From Tachypleus tridentatus (Eukaryota; Arthropoda; Merostomata; Xiphosura; Limulidae): DNA of 64,000 bases. The stretch covers positions 49,233,094 through 49,297,093 of the forward strand of contig NC_134830.1 of NCBI RefSeq assembly GCF_004210375.1. Reading direction: 5' to 3'. Below the pieces are notes generated by a model. That model had not been told where the DNA came from. It saw nothing but the letters and a program-made list of their open reading frames with translations, and ran no database searches. Shown here in pieces: positions 1 through 12,264 of this stretch (positions within the stretch are counted from its first letter, which is position 1; every line of letters starts with the position of its first letter). The translations under genes and the position numbers were made by a program.

Positions 1-258
1 TTCAAGTCCTAATGAAGAGATCCCAAATGACTGGAAAATACACCAGACAATCCAAGTTCGAATCTTGTCCAACACAGAAAACAGTTCTTCCACACACCAG
101 ACAACCCAAGTTTACATCCTGGCCACTACCAACACAAAAAACTAGTTCTTCCACATACTAGACAACCCAAGTTTACATCATGACCACTACCAACACAGAA
201 AACAGTTCTTCCACATACTAGACAACCCAAGTTTACATCCTGGCAACTACCAACACAT
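1..258. repeat. Tandem array, ~60-bp unit, left edge of window
   Basis: About four copies of a 60-61 bp unit containing CAACCCAAGTTTACATCCTG followed by ACTACCAACACAGAAAACAG. The copies differ by a few substitutions and 1-bp indels. The first copy is cut by the window edge, so the array probably continues to the left. No coding signal. Confidence 0.9.
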
Positions 259-2544
259 GGCCTTACCATAAGTAAAAAATGCATTTGTTATTTGCATCAC
301 ATTTTATATCAATAACAGAAGAAAATTATCACTGTATACATATTACTAGTTAGGCCTCAATTGGATTAGTATAGTTTTTGTCCCATTATCTAAGAAAAGA
401 GTTTTAAGGAAGAGTACTAAAGAAGTGATAGGATGATAAAACTATCCATGGGATAGGTTAAGCTTTAACTTATTTTCAGTTAATGAGATTCATAAGATAA
501 TCTAGAAACTGATAGGATAACCTCCTTTGCATATTCTGAAGACTACAAAATGCATGCAAGACTTGAAAAACAAGCATGGATCCATTTAAAACAGTTATCT
601 GACCAAAAGTAAGACTAAGAATATTGGAAGCCAGTATTTTATACAAGTTTAATCTATTCACTGTAACTGTTAAATATGTGTGCAGGAGGGTTCCCTTCTG
701 TGCATCGAAGGTTTCTTGTATATCAAATTTTATTTGCAGTGCAAGTGGCACAGATGAGAAAAAACAAAATGCTTGACCCAATGTTCAGTAACAATGCTTG
801 GCTAGAGGGAGAGTGACTCAACACTTGAATACCCATTACCAGTTTGTGCAGAAACATTTTAAAAATAAATCTCATATATGGTACAACAAATGTAAAGTAC
901 ATAATTGCCTTAAAGGTATATATAACATCTGCAGTGGATGGGTTAAGCGGTAAACATTTCCTCAAACATGGATGGTTAAGCTTTTTTTTACTTCCAAAAT
1001 ATAGGTGTGCAAGACCAAAACATGCCAAGTTATGTTACATACTCTGACATGGTCAGGCTCATAGTTGCCTACTGTATGAAATTGGCAGTAGCAGCTAATT
1101 CCCTCAACTTCATTCAAGACAGACCTTAATCCTGAATTGTAAAAAATAAAAGACAATAAATGCATTTTAATTTTAATAAATGTTCTTTAAAAAGTTGAAA
1201 GAATTTTACAACTTTCTTCTGTATTGTTTAAATATCAGTCAATGTTCTCCCAAGTTGAAATTACATGTTGGCCCCATTATAACTTATCTCTTATGATTTG
1301 GAACATCAACTAATATTCTCATGATAATTGAAAAAAAAAAAGGTAAAATGTTTTGAGCTAATGTTGGGTATAGTATTTATGTAACTGAAATAAACAAAAC
1401 TGTGTCAGAAACAGACATCTACCAAGATGACTTGAAAAGCCTGTAATTTCAGCCTATTCAGACTTTTAAACATTTCTTCTTGCTGTGACAGCTAATAAAC
1501 AGCAAACAAAACTAACAAACAGCTCATACAGTCAATAAAATTTCAGAGTGCTAGGAGCCAGTTTAGTACTTTAAAAATAACAAAAACTTAAATTACACTC
1601 CAGTTTCATCTTGACCTCAACATCATATGATGAGTACTTGCACAGATACTAGGATTCAAAACAATCCACAGTCTCTGGAGCTAAATTCCACTAAAAATGG
1701 TTGTGTCATACTTATCTTTCAGGGTACATTCTGTTATAGACCTAACCAATGCTCACTAACTGCTCAATATATATCACATCATCCAGTGGTATTCATCAGT
1801 TTTGTGACAGAGTATTTAGACGATAAAATAAATTACGTAGACAAATTACGAAGGTAAAAAAAAAAAACATTTTCACCTTTTCAAGACTAGAGGAATCAAA
1901 TCAATAAGTTACCAGAAAATAAAACTTAGCAGATTACACTATGTAACACAAATTTTGTTCCTGGATAGTATCCGTTATTTCTTAATTGCTTATGTTGCAA
2001 AAGTACAGAAAATGGCCATTATTCCCTTCTAACTTTGCTTTTGTGCCCTGGATAATGAAATTTAGAAACTAACCTATTTTCTATGTAAAAATGGGCAAAT
2101 TTGCACATTTTCATTTACCCAAGGTCTGAAATACCCAACATATGAATCAAAATTTACATGTATTTACACTAAAGTTATACAAATGTTTAGAAGTGAGTAG
2201 TTTTTTGAGATTTGCAACTGTAATGTAAATCACTTTCATGTATCAGTCCCCAAATACAGACTCCCATCATATTTTCATTATATGCTCCCAGGTCATAAAA
2301 GCAAAGTCTGAAGAGAAAAATAGGTCTTTTCCATTTACTTTAAGCACAAGCAATTGAGAAATACACTTTCTGTCCATGAACAAGAAAAAGTAAAAATTTT
2401 GTTACATTGTATTATCTTTCATAGTTAGAAGATGGAAAAAATCTGTCAACTTATTATTACCCTTATTAGTTACAGGTTCAAGAAAATTGCCATCAAGAGG
2501 TCATCCTAAGTAGTTATAAGCTGAATAAAATTATCAATTATTTA
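259..2544. other. A+T-rich stretch without a recognisable gene
   Basis: No open frame here shows a conserved motif. Two GG(G)TTAA motifs lie close together at 940-946 and 974-979 with similar flanks (GGATGGGTTAAGC and GGATGGTTAAGC). They may be remnants of TTAA-targeting transposon ends, but nothing else supports that. Confidence 0.5.
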
Positions 2545-3419
2545 TTAACCCACTTGATGCAAGGATCATGAAAATGTTGGATCTGACCAGATTGAAATTT
2601 GATGACAAACCAACCATTTATTGGTTTAAACTTTTAAAACTAATTTGGTTTTTTACCCACTTAAAAAAAACATTTCTACATCCTTACTTACCAATACAAT
2701 CACAGCTAAAAAGATTTAAAGAAGACAGATATGTCAATAAATACTCTTTGTTACATATAAAATAATTAATAAAAATTAAAATGAAATTGAGCAATGTCAC
2801 AAAATATCTTTTACAACTAATATTATGACTGAATCAATTAACAATACACAAGTAACTACTTGAACATGTTATTTTCAATTATTAGTTTATTATTTCAAAC
2901 ATCCATGCAATCAGAAAACTGCCATAATATTTATCGCACATAAAGTTATAAAAAGGACAGTCTGTGCTCTGCTTGCCATATGTATTCAAACCAAAACAAT
3001 TTTTAGTGTCTTTTTTTTTAACCATCAAATTTAAGAATAGGTTAATTGAACATAAACAGTTAGCAGTTTTCCTACTAAGGTTGTTTTGCATAACTAACCC
3101 CTATGTAATAATATTTTATCACAAATCTCCAAACTTGAAGACATAATGAAATAAAGCTATAAAAGTTTTTTTTCCCACTTCAAATTATGTGCCATTTATT
3201 CCTTATTAGGTCTCTATAACAAGAAAATTTTCTTGGAATGGTACATTTTGAGGCACGTCTTGATGGAGAGGAATTCTAGTAGTTACAAAATCCACAATTG
3301 GTCCTTTTTCCAGTTTTCTGGCACATAAAACCTGGCTTAGTCAGTCGGCTTCTTTACAATTTTTGAATATTTTACCAATGCAGTGTACCAAGCTCATATA
3401 CTGATTTTTATGCAGCTCA

Positions 3420-4830
3420 TCAAATAATGCCTTCTAATGCTCCTGCTGTTTCTTACAGAGCACTTGACAGTTGCATAACAACAAATTCATCAGATGAAAC
3501 AATTTGTAGTCTACTTTGAGTTTGTCTGTTTTTGCAGGAATAGTATTTTGTCATCTGATCACAGTAATAAACCCCTGATACATGTTTGTGTTGTAGTGGA
3601 TAATAAAGTTCAATTTCATTTTTGGGTAACCATCTTTGTCGTTCTTTCTGCTATCAATCAACAAGTGAGAAGTTATGCATGCCAGATATCTTTACTAAAC
3701 CCTAATCCATCCACATCAGTAGTAAAGTGTCCTTCTGTAGGCATGTAACCTCACCCTTATTCATAGTACCTCCTAGTTTAAAAGATGGTGGGAATTAGAT
3801 GGTTGACTCCAGTTCCACAAGTTTTTGTCTGGTTTACAAGCACATGATTAGGTATTGGTACCTTACTGTAAAAGTTTTTTACACCTTGTAATTCTGACCA
3901 TACAAAGGTATAAAAAACATTCTCGTACATTTTATTAATCACAGAGTGTCCTGTGCCACAGCAAAGACCATAGTTCAAAATATACCTTAAACCTGATTCA
4001 CAAAGTATATAACCATTCAAAGCATATTTGTCTGGTTTCTAAAGGTTAAACTCTACATGAGCCTTCCCCTCCATTTCAACATCCCCTCATCCAATGACAA
4101 CTGCTCTTGAGGCACGTACAGCATGTAGTTTATCATCACATTGGTTGTGTCATGCATAATTATTCTTGAAATGAAGAAAGTGAGCAATCATATAGATTCT
4201 ATCTCCTGGCATGACATTATTGAAAAATGGTATGGCTAGCATGGCATCTGTAGACCAATAAACGTTCAGTTGAGGTTTATATATTACACCAATAAAGAAA
4301 ACAAGTCCAAGAAGTTTCCACATTTCTTAGACGGTGACATCTTTCCAGGAATGAGCTCAGAATTTTGCCTTCAGTAGTGTATCTCTGAGAAACTGTAAAG
4401 CATAGAGGTTGGTTTCTCAAATAAGAACATCCATGAAATCATCCATTAAAATAAAACACGTACTCAACAAGGTCAGCATCATCATAGAGTTGCACAAGTA
4501 GGCAAGTGGTACCAGAGGCATTTTGGCTGTACAATATTTTCACTCCAGCCCTGTTCAAAATCACCTCAATCTTTATTTACGTTTCTACCCCTACCCCTTC
4601 TACAGGCACATTCTCTATCAGGAGCCCGTTCATCAAGTGGAATACTATCATCATCCCTGCTGGCTTCTTTGCTAGGTTACTCATCTTCATCACTGCTACT
4701 CACCCCATTCTCACTGAAGTCTGATTCAGTGCTACAAAAATTATCATTTTTGTTGAACATTTCTGCCTCTAAATCACTATCAGTATTCATATCATCCCAA
4801 ACATTGTGAATATCAAGACATCATGTTCTC
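3420..4830 (-). pseudogene. Degenerate piggyBac transposase
   Basis: Minus-strand reading, pieced across frames, follows the piggyBac transposase order. An acidic Ser/Asp/Glu-rich N-terminus lies at about 4830-4620. Then come FIGVIYKPQLNVYWSTDAML (about 4310-4240) and MIAHFLHFKNNYA ending in a stop. Next is QLSLDEGMLKWRGRLM followed at once by a TAG (about 4110-4050), which keeps the Asp expected as first catalytic residue. The longest open piece, 4020-3778, contains ILCESGLRYILNYG and NHVLVNQTKTCGTG, matching the family's Tyr-containing strand and the conserved Gly-Thr block. Farther on, about 3570-3540, DQMTKYYS matches the family's DQM..YYS motif. Several stops and frameshifts separate the blocks, so it cannot encode a transposase. 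Family assignment is from motif order; boundaries are approximate. Confidence 0.85.
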
Positions 4831-4849
4831 ATGAGTGTAACCACCTTGA

Positions 4850-5639
4850 AATACTGAAGTAATGCAGAGATAAATCATTCATTGAAGTTGTGTAGCATGT
4901 CTACAACTCCCAGAATGTAATGAATTGTTTTTAGCATGGCCAAAAGAGGATGCCACCTCCTTATAGTTATTGTACAAAACCCAAATATGTTTGTTTTTAG
5001 CATTAAAGGACATCTAACAAAAACTGAACACATTTTTAGCAGAAAAATTAATGAGAAAGACATTTAACTGATCAGTAACTCCAGGCTCTACTCTCACACA
5101 TAAGCATTCTTCTAAAAACCTCTAACTGGTGACCATTAAAAAGATGCAACAAATCGTGTCTTGGAAATCCAAAGAATTATACTTAAAAACTTTTACAAAT
5201 CAATCATAATTTAAATGCAAGAAGAGCTAATACAGACCTAAAAGCAACAATTTACCCTATCAACAAGAAAGCTGTGAAGGCTATAAATAAAAAAAGTAGT
5301 TAGTTTATGTAAAGATGGTCACATTATAAACCTCAGTCGCAAAATAATGTAAAACACACTGGTGGGAAGGGACATTTAGTCAAACATAAAGGATAACACT
5401 AAGTAAGATGGAGGATGATTTTAACAATTCACTAAAAGTGCCTACTAAAGATGACGAATTCTGCAATAACAAGTGTTTCTAAGCGTGAATGTCTGCCTGA
5501 AAATGTTGAAATTCCCTAGTTTTAGAACGAAATGGCACTAAGGAAATATGAGTTCCTCCACAACCAACACATTTTGTATATTCAATAACAGTATGTGTTT
5601 GTTATTTCTTACACTCACAACACCTGACACATCTAAACA
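4850..5639. other. Non-coding stretch inside the putative piggyBac element
   Basis: Between the transposase N-terminus and the tandem array. A+T-rich with no motif-bearing frame. Confidence 0.4.
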
Positions 5640-6530
5640 ACTACATGATCAAAACCACAGCACTGAACAGGACTTGGTGTACACATGGTCATTTAAAGCC
5701 AGTAACTGTGAATTTGAACAGTCTCATCTCACAGAGTCATTTACAGCCAGTAACTGTGTATTTGAATTGTCTTGTTTTACAATCATTTACAGCCAGTAAC
5801 TGTGTATTTGAATAGTCTTGTTTTACAATCATTTACAGCGAGTAACTGTGTATTTGAACAGTCTCGTTTTACAATCATTTACAGCGAGTAACTGTGTATT
5901 TGAACAGTCTCGTTTCACAGTCATTTACAGCGAGTAACTGTGTATTTGAACAGTCTCGTTTCACAGTCATTTACAGCCAGTAACTGTGTATTTGAACAGT
6001 CTCGTTTCACAGTCATTTACAGCCAGTAACTGTGTATTTGAACAGTCTCGTTTCACAGTCATTTACAGCCAGTAATTGTGTATTTGAACAGTCTCGTTTC
6101 ACAGTCATTTACAGCCAGTAATTGTGTATTTGAACAGTCTCATCTCACAGAGTCATTTAAAGCCAGTAACTATATATTTGAACAGTTTCATCCAACAGGG
6201 TCATTTACAGCCAGTATCTATATATTTGAACAGTTTCCTCTCACGTGGTCATCTAAAGCCAGCAGCTGTACATTTGAACAGTCTCGTCTCATTGAGTCAT
6301 TTAAAGCCAGCAGCTGTACATTTGAACAGTCTCGTCTCATTGAGTCATTTAAAGACAGTAACTGTATATTTGAACAGTTTCATCCTACAGGATGATTTAA
6401 AGCACTGAACAGGACTGGGTACACACATCGTCACTTAAAGCCAGTTACCGTATATTTGAACAGTTTCATCATACACGGTCATTTAAAGACAGTAACTGTG
6501 TATTTAAACCGTCTCATCCCAGCAAAAGTG
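5640..6530. repeat. 46/48-bp tandem array inside the piggyBac relic
   Basis: About 17 copies of a unit with core TCATTTACAGCCAGTAACTG then TGTATTTGAACAGTCTCGTT. The AGTAAC landmark recurs at 5701, 5749, 5795, 5841 and 5887: first a 48-bp step, then 46-bp steps. Units near the right end return to 48 bp. A longer variant containing AGCACTGAACAGGACT occurs once near each end (about 5660 and 6402), so the array has a symmetrical flank. Open frames across 6078-6408 arise only because 48 is a multiple of three. I do not regard them as genes. Confidence 0.92.
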
Positions 6531-6990
6531 ATTACCACATTTCACTTACCGTAACTTTCCAAATACAATATCCATTTTAATTTTCAGGAATAGCCAACTG
6601 GCTTTATCACCATAAAAGATATGCCTCTACACTTTTACAAGACCGGGGTCAACTTAACTCTTCAATAACAAAAATAGTAAAAATAAAAGATTTGACTATA
6701 TAATGAACAAGTCAGGCTAAGTACGAAAGTAACGGGAGTACAACTAGTTTTCCAATTTACAATATTTGTTCAAAATAATTTACCTTAATTAGTTCCTTTA
6801 CAGTTTACCACTTTTCAAACAATACACTTCGTTATAAATTATCTAAGTTATCATTTAGGCACTTCGTTTATAAATCATAAAACTATTTTATTCTTACTAC
6901 ATTCTTAATCACGTTCATAACATTCTTCCATCTAAATCTACCGCATGTGAAAATGCATCAAACATAAGATCACGGCTCATGAGTGGTTAA

Positions 6991-7477
6991 CGTATTTCGA
7001 AACTTAAAATACAGTTTTATTTAATACGCGTTGAAACGCTAAAAACATTTTAATGTAATATTTATATTATTATCTTTATTTAATTAATCGAACAAACGAA
7101 AAATGTTCATTCATGCAAACACATATAAATAATTGAAATAACCTAAAATAAATTTTAATTCAAGATAAACAACTGTCTAATGAGAAAATAAAGACTTAAG
7201 GTTTTTGCACATTTCACAAATTATTGTTTATCAGGAGGTATATAATTTATGACAAAATTCATCTTAGCTACAAAATTTTTAACTTTCATTCTCCTCTTAA
7301 TTTGTCCATTGCGAATCCAAAATTACGGGCTTGTTAAAGTAGCATTTCAGACCAATCTTTTGTCACAAATCAATACAACAAGCCTTTTGTTCAATACCAC
7401 AACTTTGTTAATTGGGCTGGATAATGGGAAATGAAAGACTCTCTGAAACGTTGGAATATGACGTATCTCTGATTATT
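6991..7477. other. A+T-rich spacer, no gene seen
   Basis: Low-complexity A/T tracts. A short frame from 7249 follows AGGAGGTATATAATTT, but a Shine-Dalgarno-like string means nothing in a eukaryote and the frame has no conserved motif. Confidence 0.4.
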
Positions 7478-7565
7478 CTCAAAGCTTATAACGCTAAACA
7501 CCTGGTTTCGATGCCGTACTGAGCACAGCACAGATAGCCCTTTGTATACCTTTAACGACAAGTTA
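7478..7565 (+). mobile_element. SINE-B fragment
   Basis: Contains TATAACGCTAAACACCTGGT, TTTCGATGCCG (B-box-like), then GCACAGCACAGATAGCCC, the order seen in other SINE-B copies. Both ends are eroded. Confidence 0.7.
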
Positions 7566-8235
7566 ACTATATTACGTTAAATTTAACAGTTTGAATGTCA
7601 AAACCTTAGAAACCAATAGGCTTAAAATGTGTAATAAATATCACATTGTGTTTTTTCACATTCTTAATTTGTCCAAGGCAAAGTTAAAGTGAAAGATGTA
7701 TAAAAATAACATTTATTTTGTAATTCATCGTTCCATCCCAGAAATGTCGATTTTAATCAATTATTTTCTTTCCGTTTAACTAGTCAACAGTTTCTGTTGT
7801 TTTGATATTGTCATACTATTTTTCTTGTTTAGTTTTTAGTTGTTGTTGTTCGTTTTGGCAATTCAAAACGTAGAATGCTCATATCACGTTACGTAAAATC
7901 GAGACATCACACGATTTTCAATAAGACATGCCAAATTCCCTTTAGCAACAATATGAAACATATAGATCACAATAGAAAAACAAGATAGTTAACAACTCTG
8001 TAATCTTCCTGGACTGTGGAAGTCGCCTGACCAATCCCAATATATGGATAAAAAACATTACTATAAACTTTAGGATTCCATATTTCCAACATTGTAATTA
8101 CATCACATCTCATGATGCAATAATCGAATAAATAAACAACACATTTTTTCGTGTTTATAGTGTGTAAATTATCCTGTAATTGATCGTAAGATAAAAAATA
8201 CAAAACCCTATAACCCGAGTACTTTCAAAAGATTG

Positions 8236-8346
8236 TTCATTTGTTTGTTTATTTGAAATTAAGCACAAAGCTACACAATAGGCTATCTGTGCTCATTACA
8301 GATATCAAAATTCAGTTTTTAGCATTCTAAATCCACGGAGAGACCT
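8236..8346 (-). mobile_element. SINE-B copy, reverse orientation
   Basis: Reads TTTGTTTGTTTATTTGAAAT, then AAGCACAAAGCTACACAATA, GGCTATCTGTGCTC and a degraded B-box: the reverse complement of a SINE-B tail and body. Confidence 0.8.
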
Positions 8347-8968
8347 TACAAAACATGAGCCTTTCTTAAGCTAGTACAAATTATCAGAGGCGTAGCCAAG
8401 GGAGACTGGTCCACTGAAAAACCTAAGCATGCTAATCACATACTAATTTTTAATTTTTATATATATATACATACAATAAACTTGTTTTGTATAATTTAAT
8501 AAAAAATAAAACTTTTTTCAACATTATTACATTCGATCTCATATATTTTAATGAAAATTTTATTAACGATTTAGTTGTTAATTTATTTGTCCCTCTTAAA
8601 ACTTTCTGCCCCATCAGCGGAACATCTGACTATATGTTGGTTGTTTCATTTACATAGCTTGTGGTATGAGAAAGTTTCTTGTACTTTACCATCACTCACG
8701 GTCTTGTTAAGGTAGATGGTCATTTATAGCTCCAAACTTAATGATATTCTAAAAGTGGTCTCGTTATGAATCCTGGGCTCTTTAGCGAGTCAAATAGCTT
8801 CTGGTGAAGTCTTTGATGATCTAAGCAATCTGCTCCTCTCTCGTCGACACTCGTTTAAAGACAATCACTGGGGCTTCTCTTGGTTGAACCACCTTTTATT
8901 TGCCTTATTACAATTTGCATCTCTCGTGATGACGAAACATCCACTTGAAGTAAAAATATATTTCAAGA
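8347..8968. other. A+T-rich spacer, no gene seen
   Basis: Includes a short (AT)n tract near 8458-8475. No supported coding or RNA feature. Confidence 0.4.
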
Positions 8969-9152
8969 CGGCTGGTGTGGGCTTTATAAATATGACGGTC
9001 AATCCCTCCATTCGTTGGTAAAAGAGTAGTTTAAGAGTTGGCGGTAAGTGGTGATTACTAGCTGCCTTTCCTCTAGTCTTACACTGCTGAATTAGGGACA
9101 ACTAGCGCAGATAGCCCTAGTGTAACTTTGCGCGAAATTTAAAAAACAAACA
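8969..9152 (+). mobile_element. SINE-A copy, 5'-truncated
   Basis: Body of SINE-A: ATGACGGTCAATCCCTCCAT, GTTGGTAAAAGAGTAG, then ACTAGCTGCCTTTCCTCTAG and the terminal GCGCGAAATTTAAAAAACAA. The tRNA-like head is missing. Confidence 0.88.
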
Positions 9153-9817
9153 AATAAGACGAATGGTATGGGTATTAAAACTTTTATTAAAATGAGGTAG
9201 AAAACAACATTTCAATCTTCTTAGGTCGTCTTCATTAATACGAATCTCTCATCTGAGAGAGTGGAAAAGTTCCCTACAGCTTCGAATTTTCCTCTTGCTA
9301 GAAATTTATGCCTATTTGCTGTTCCCATCATTTAATCTTTTTTTCTCCATCTTAGTGGACCATTTTTCACGTCTGCTACCGGATTGGGTAGAGTAAAAGT
9401 AACAATAGAACCATCGTCGATTAGCAAATTATAAGGCTTCCCGTTAATAAACTAGTTGACTTATAAACTTTAAATACTATATTCCTTATTTTTATTAGGT
9501 AGATAGAATATTCCAATTAAAAAGATATAAACTTCCTCGTTTCACATTGTAAAAGCTAGTCATTCCAAATGAGTAGCAAGATGAAAACTTTGTTATTCAC
9601 TATTTGAAACTATTTCGAACTGAGTTAGATGTGTTTTCCATGGGACTTTTCCATCACAGTTTATTAGATTCTCGAATTTGCAATGTTGTTCCACTGGTTT
9701 GCAAGATAGCAGGATTAATTGGCTTCATGAAAACCTTGATTTTGAGATTCTTATTTTTTATGTCTTACCAAAATCATCTACTATACCATATAACTGAATA
9801 TATTACACTTATTACCC

Positions 9818-9950
9818 CGCCTCCAGTTGCTCAGCAACAAGTTTGCAGACTTACTAAGTTAAATATCTGGTTCTCTTACCGATGGTAAGCACTATTGGTA
9901 CAGCACAGAGAGTACATTGTGTAACTTCGTGCTTAACAATAACAACCAAC
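9818..9950 (+). mobile_element. SINE-B copy, diverged
   Basis: Head CGCCTCCAGTTGCTCAGC, then TTTGCAGACTTACTAAGTTA, a worn B-box region and CATTGTGTAACTTCGTGCTT followed by AACAATAACAAC. It accounts for the 3' part of the open frame beginning near 9604, which I do not accept as a gene. Confidence 0.65.
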
Positions 9951-11339
9951 GTAACGGATTTTATTGCAGTAATTCCAAAACAAAACAAATTCACAAAAGC
10001 AGTATAAATGTTAAAAAGAGTTAAAATGGGAGTTAACAGTGTTTAAGAAAGACAGTGAAATAGAAGGAAAGCCACGTGAGAAACAAAACATAAATAGTTA
10101 TGTTTTCAAGAGATTGTAACTTCTTAACAAACATGATAAATCCGTACTTTGAAGTAGTAACAAAAATTCTAACAGAACAGATAAGTTTATTGTTTACAGG
10201 CGAGATTTCTTAAATAAGTGAATTTCTGGTACGCTAATTTTAATTTGTTGCCAAGATAACTGAACCACCACAGCAGACGATGATAGTAAGAGACTCTTTG
10301 CTATTTCGAAATCAATAAAATTCCATAAGTTACTTAAGTTTAAAAGCTATTAGTTTTGCAACATGATAAGGTAGCAATAACTAGAATAGTCCAAGAAAGT
10401 CCTGTAGTCACGGATGACACAGCAATGATCGTAACAGACATAGGCCAAAGAATAAGTTATCCTGTTCCATGTTTCATATGGCATCATCTACAGATCGCAT
10501 GCTGTTCCATGTTTCATATGGCATCATCTACAGATCGCATGCATCATTGGAGATGCAAGATAGCTTTGAAATTTTCGTATGAAACATCGGTCAACCCTGG
10601 ATAGGGATGCCAACTGTCTTATAAAAGCCAAGTCTGAATTAACGGCTAAAATCTCAAACTAAATGAAGCATGAGGTCATAGCTGAAACTTGTCAAAATTT
10701 GAAACATTGTGATACAATTAGATGCAGTAACAATTTTAAAGTATATTTATATGAAGTATAATTACATTTATAACAATTATAATTGTCAGGTTAGGTTAGA
10801 TTCGTTGTAGTTTAATTAGACACACTTTGTACCAATAAGCTCTGTGACGTCGTATGCCGCATGACGTAATGTCTCATTTTCTTCGAGATTTAGACGCTTA
10901 ATATGTTGTTATTTGGATTAAAAATTTCTTTTAAAACCAAAAAAATGTAAAAATAATATGTCACCATTTTCTTTTACAAAAATATATTATTCTAGCGGCC
11001 TAGCCTTTTTTTCATAAATCTTTATTTCTGACTTCTTTATGGCAACACTGATCTTAGGTCAGCACGTCATTGTGTGATGATTAAACTTATGTGCTTGAAC
11101 AAATTTTCATTAAAAAGTATTTTGTGTCCGTGAAAATACTTTTGAAGTGCCAAAGATACAGGAAAACGTTTTTAGACAAATTAGTAATTATCTGTCATCC
11201 TTATAATAGATAAGTGGCTGAATATCAGTAATACAGCAGATACGAGGAAAAATCTTCCTAGGCCTAGGCCTAATACGAATTCATCGGGGTTATTATCGTG
11301 TACAAACACTTTAACGTAGGATGATGCAAGAAGTACTGA
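9951..11339. other. Spacer without a supported gene
   Basis: Nothing conserved apart from a 40-bp tandem duplication (listed separately). TGACGTCG and TGACGTAA, both cAMP-response-element-like, lie within 20 bp of each other near 10846-10870. Promoter function is possible but unproven. Confidence 0.35.
10462..10541. repeat. Perfect 40-bp tandem duplication
   Basis: The 40-mer starting CTGTTCCATGTTTCATATGG occurs twice head to tail (10462-10501 and 10502-10541) with no mismatch visible, indicating a recent duplication or an assembly artefact. Confidence 0.92.
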
Positions 11340-12014
11340 AACGAGGAGAAAATAAAGTGTGATGAAAGTTTTATTGAATATAGTTTTACATGGACAGGTA
11401 ATGAAGATGGACCAAGTGGGTTGTGTGTTGAATGTGGAACAGTGTTGAGTAACAGCAGTTTGCATCCAGCAAAGTTAAAACGGCATCCAGAAACCAAACG
11501 CTCCCAATTAAAAAATCCAGCTTTCGAGTATTTCAAAAGAAAGTGTTTGCAATTAAATGCGAGGAAAGCTACATTTCGTTTGTTTGTCCATGAGGACAAC
11601 AAAGGTGCTCTTATTGCTTCATATCGTGTTAGTTACCGTATTGCAAAAGCAGGCGAAGCTCATACAATTGCAGAAGATTTGATAAAACCATGCACAAAAG
11701 ATTTGGGAGAGTGCATGATTGATGAGAAATTTCATAAAAATATTAACTCTGTGCCCCTTTCTGACAGCTCGATTTCTCGAATTATCAAGGACATGTCAGC
11801 AAATTGCGTAATGGAGTTAATAAAGCAAGTAAAAACTTGTCTAACTTTTTCGTTTCAGATGAATGAATCAATAGATGTCGCAGGTTATGCGTTGTTGCTT
11901 GTGTTTGTTCGCCATATTCACGAATCTAGTTTTGAAGAAGACATGCTAATTTACCTACTCAAACAACAGGCGAAGAAATATTTAAACTGATCGATTTATT
12001 TATAGAAGATTTGA
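11340..12014 (+). pseudogene. hAT / ZBED5-like transposase N-terminal relic
   Basis: Open from the codon after a TGA at 11337-11339. It begins with a Trp-containing lead (FTWTGNEDGP) into a BED-like finger: CVECGTVLSNSS, then LKRH. The final His of the usual RH..TKH pattern is Arg (RHPETKR), so the zinc site is incomplete. The middle matches the domesticated-hAT family (ZBED5/FAM200/SCAND3-type) closely: VSYRIAKAGEAHTIAEDLI, VPLSDSSISRIIKDMSAN, SFQMNESIDVA. A 1-nt frameshift lies near 11945-11960: the original frame ends at 11988-11990, while the adjacent frame continues as LPTQTTGEEIFKLIDLFIED. The relic then stops at a SINE from about 12015. No recognisable Met start is present; any 5' exon is unseen. 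The catalytic core beyond the first Asp-containing strand and the C-terminal dimerisation region are absent. It is a broken fragment. Whether it derives from a domesticated gene or a plain transposon cannot be told here. Confidence 0.85.
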
Positions 12015-12264
12015 TTTGGTTTGTTTTGAATTTCGGGCAAAGCTACACGAGGGTTATCTGCATTACCCGTCCCTAATTTAGCAGGGTAAGACTAGAGGAA
12101 AGGCAGCTAGTCATCACTACTCACCGCCAACTCTTGGGCTACTCCTTTACTAACGAATAGTGGGATTGATCGTCACTTTATAACGCCCCCACGGCTGAAA
12201 GGGCAGGCATATTTGGTGTGACGGAGATTCGAACCCGCGACCCTCAGATTACGAGTTGAGTGCC
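12015..12264 (-). mobile_element. SINE-A copy inserted in the hAT relic
   Basis: Reverse-orientation SINE-A: TTTGTTTTGAATTTCGGGCA, CCGTCCCTAATTTAGCAGGG, CGAACCCGCGACCCTCAGAT and GAGTTGAGTGCC of the tRNA-like head, which is truncated. It abuts the point where the hAT reading stops. Confidence 0.9.

Larger units (their letters stand above)
2549..6986 (-). mobile_element. Putative decayed piggyBac element (TTAA-flanked)
   Basis: A TTAA at 2545-2548 is followed by CCCACTTGATGCAAGGATCA. A TTAA at 6987-6990 is preceded by a sequence whose reverse complement reads CCACTCATGAGCCGTGATCT. The two ends share the CC(C)ACT start, ATG and GATC in matching order, as degenerate terminal inverted repeats would. 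piggyBac elements insert at TTAA and usually begin CCC. The piggyBac transposase relic at about 3.4-4.8 kb lies between the ends on the minus strand, and the 46/48-bp array at 5.7-6.5 kb would be internal. Element identity is well supported by the coding relic. The exact ends are inference. Confidence 0.5.

Noticed and set aside
6078..6408. Repeat proteins of 94-105 residues over the 46/48-bp array.
   Set aside because: Open only because 48-bp units keep frame; two overlapping frames are equally open and the 46-bp units break them.
1..6530. Regularly spaced repeats considered as CRISPR-like arrays.
   Set aside because: Units are contiguous tandem copies without unique spacers, in a eukaryotic context.
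7230..7434. AGGAGG followed by ATG and a hydrophobic 61-codon frame.
   Set aside because: The ribosome-binding-like string is irrelevant in a eukaryote and the frame has no conserved feature.
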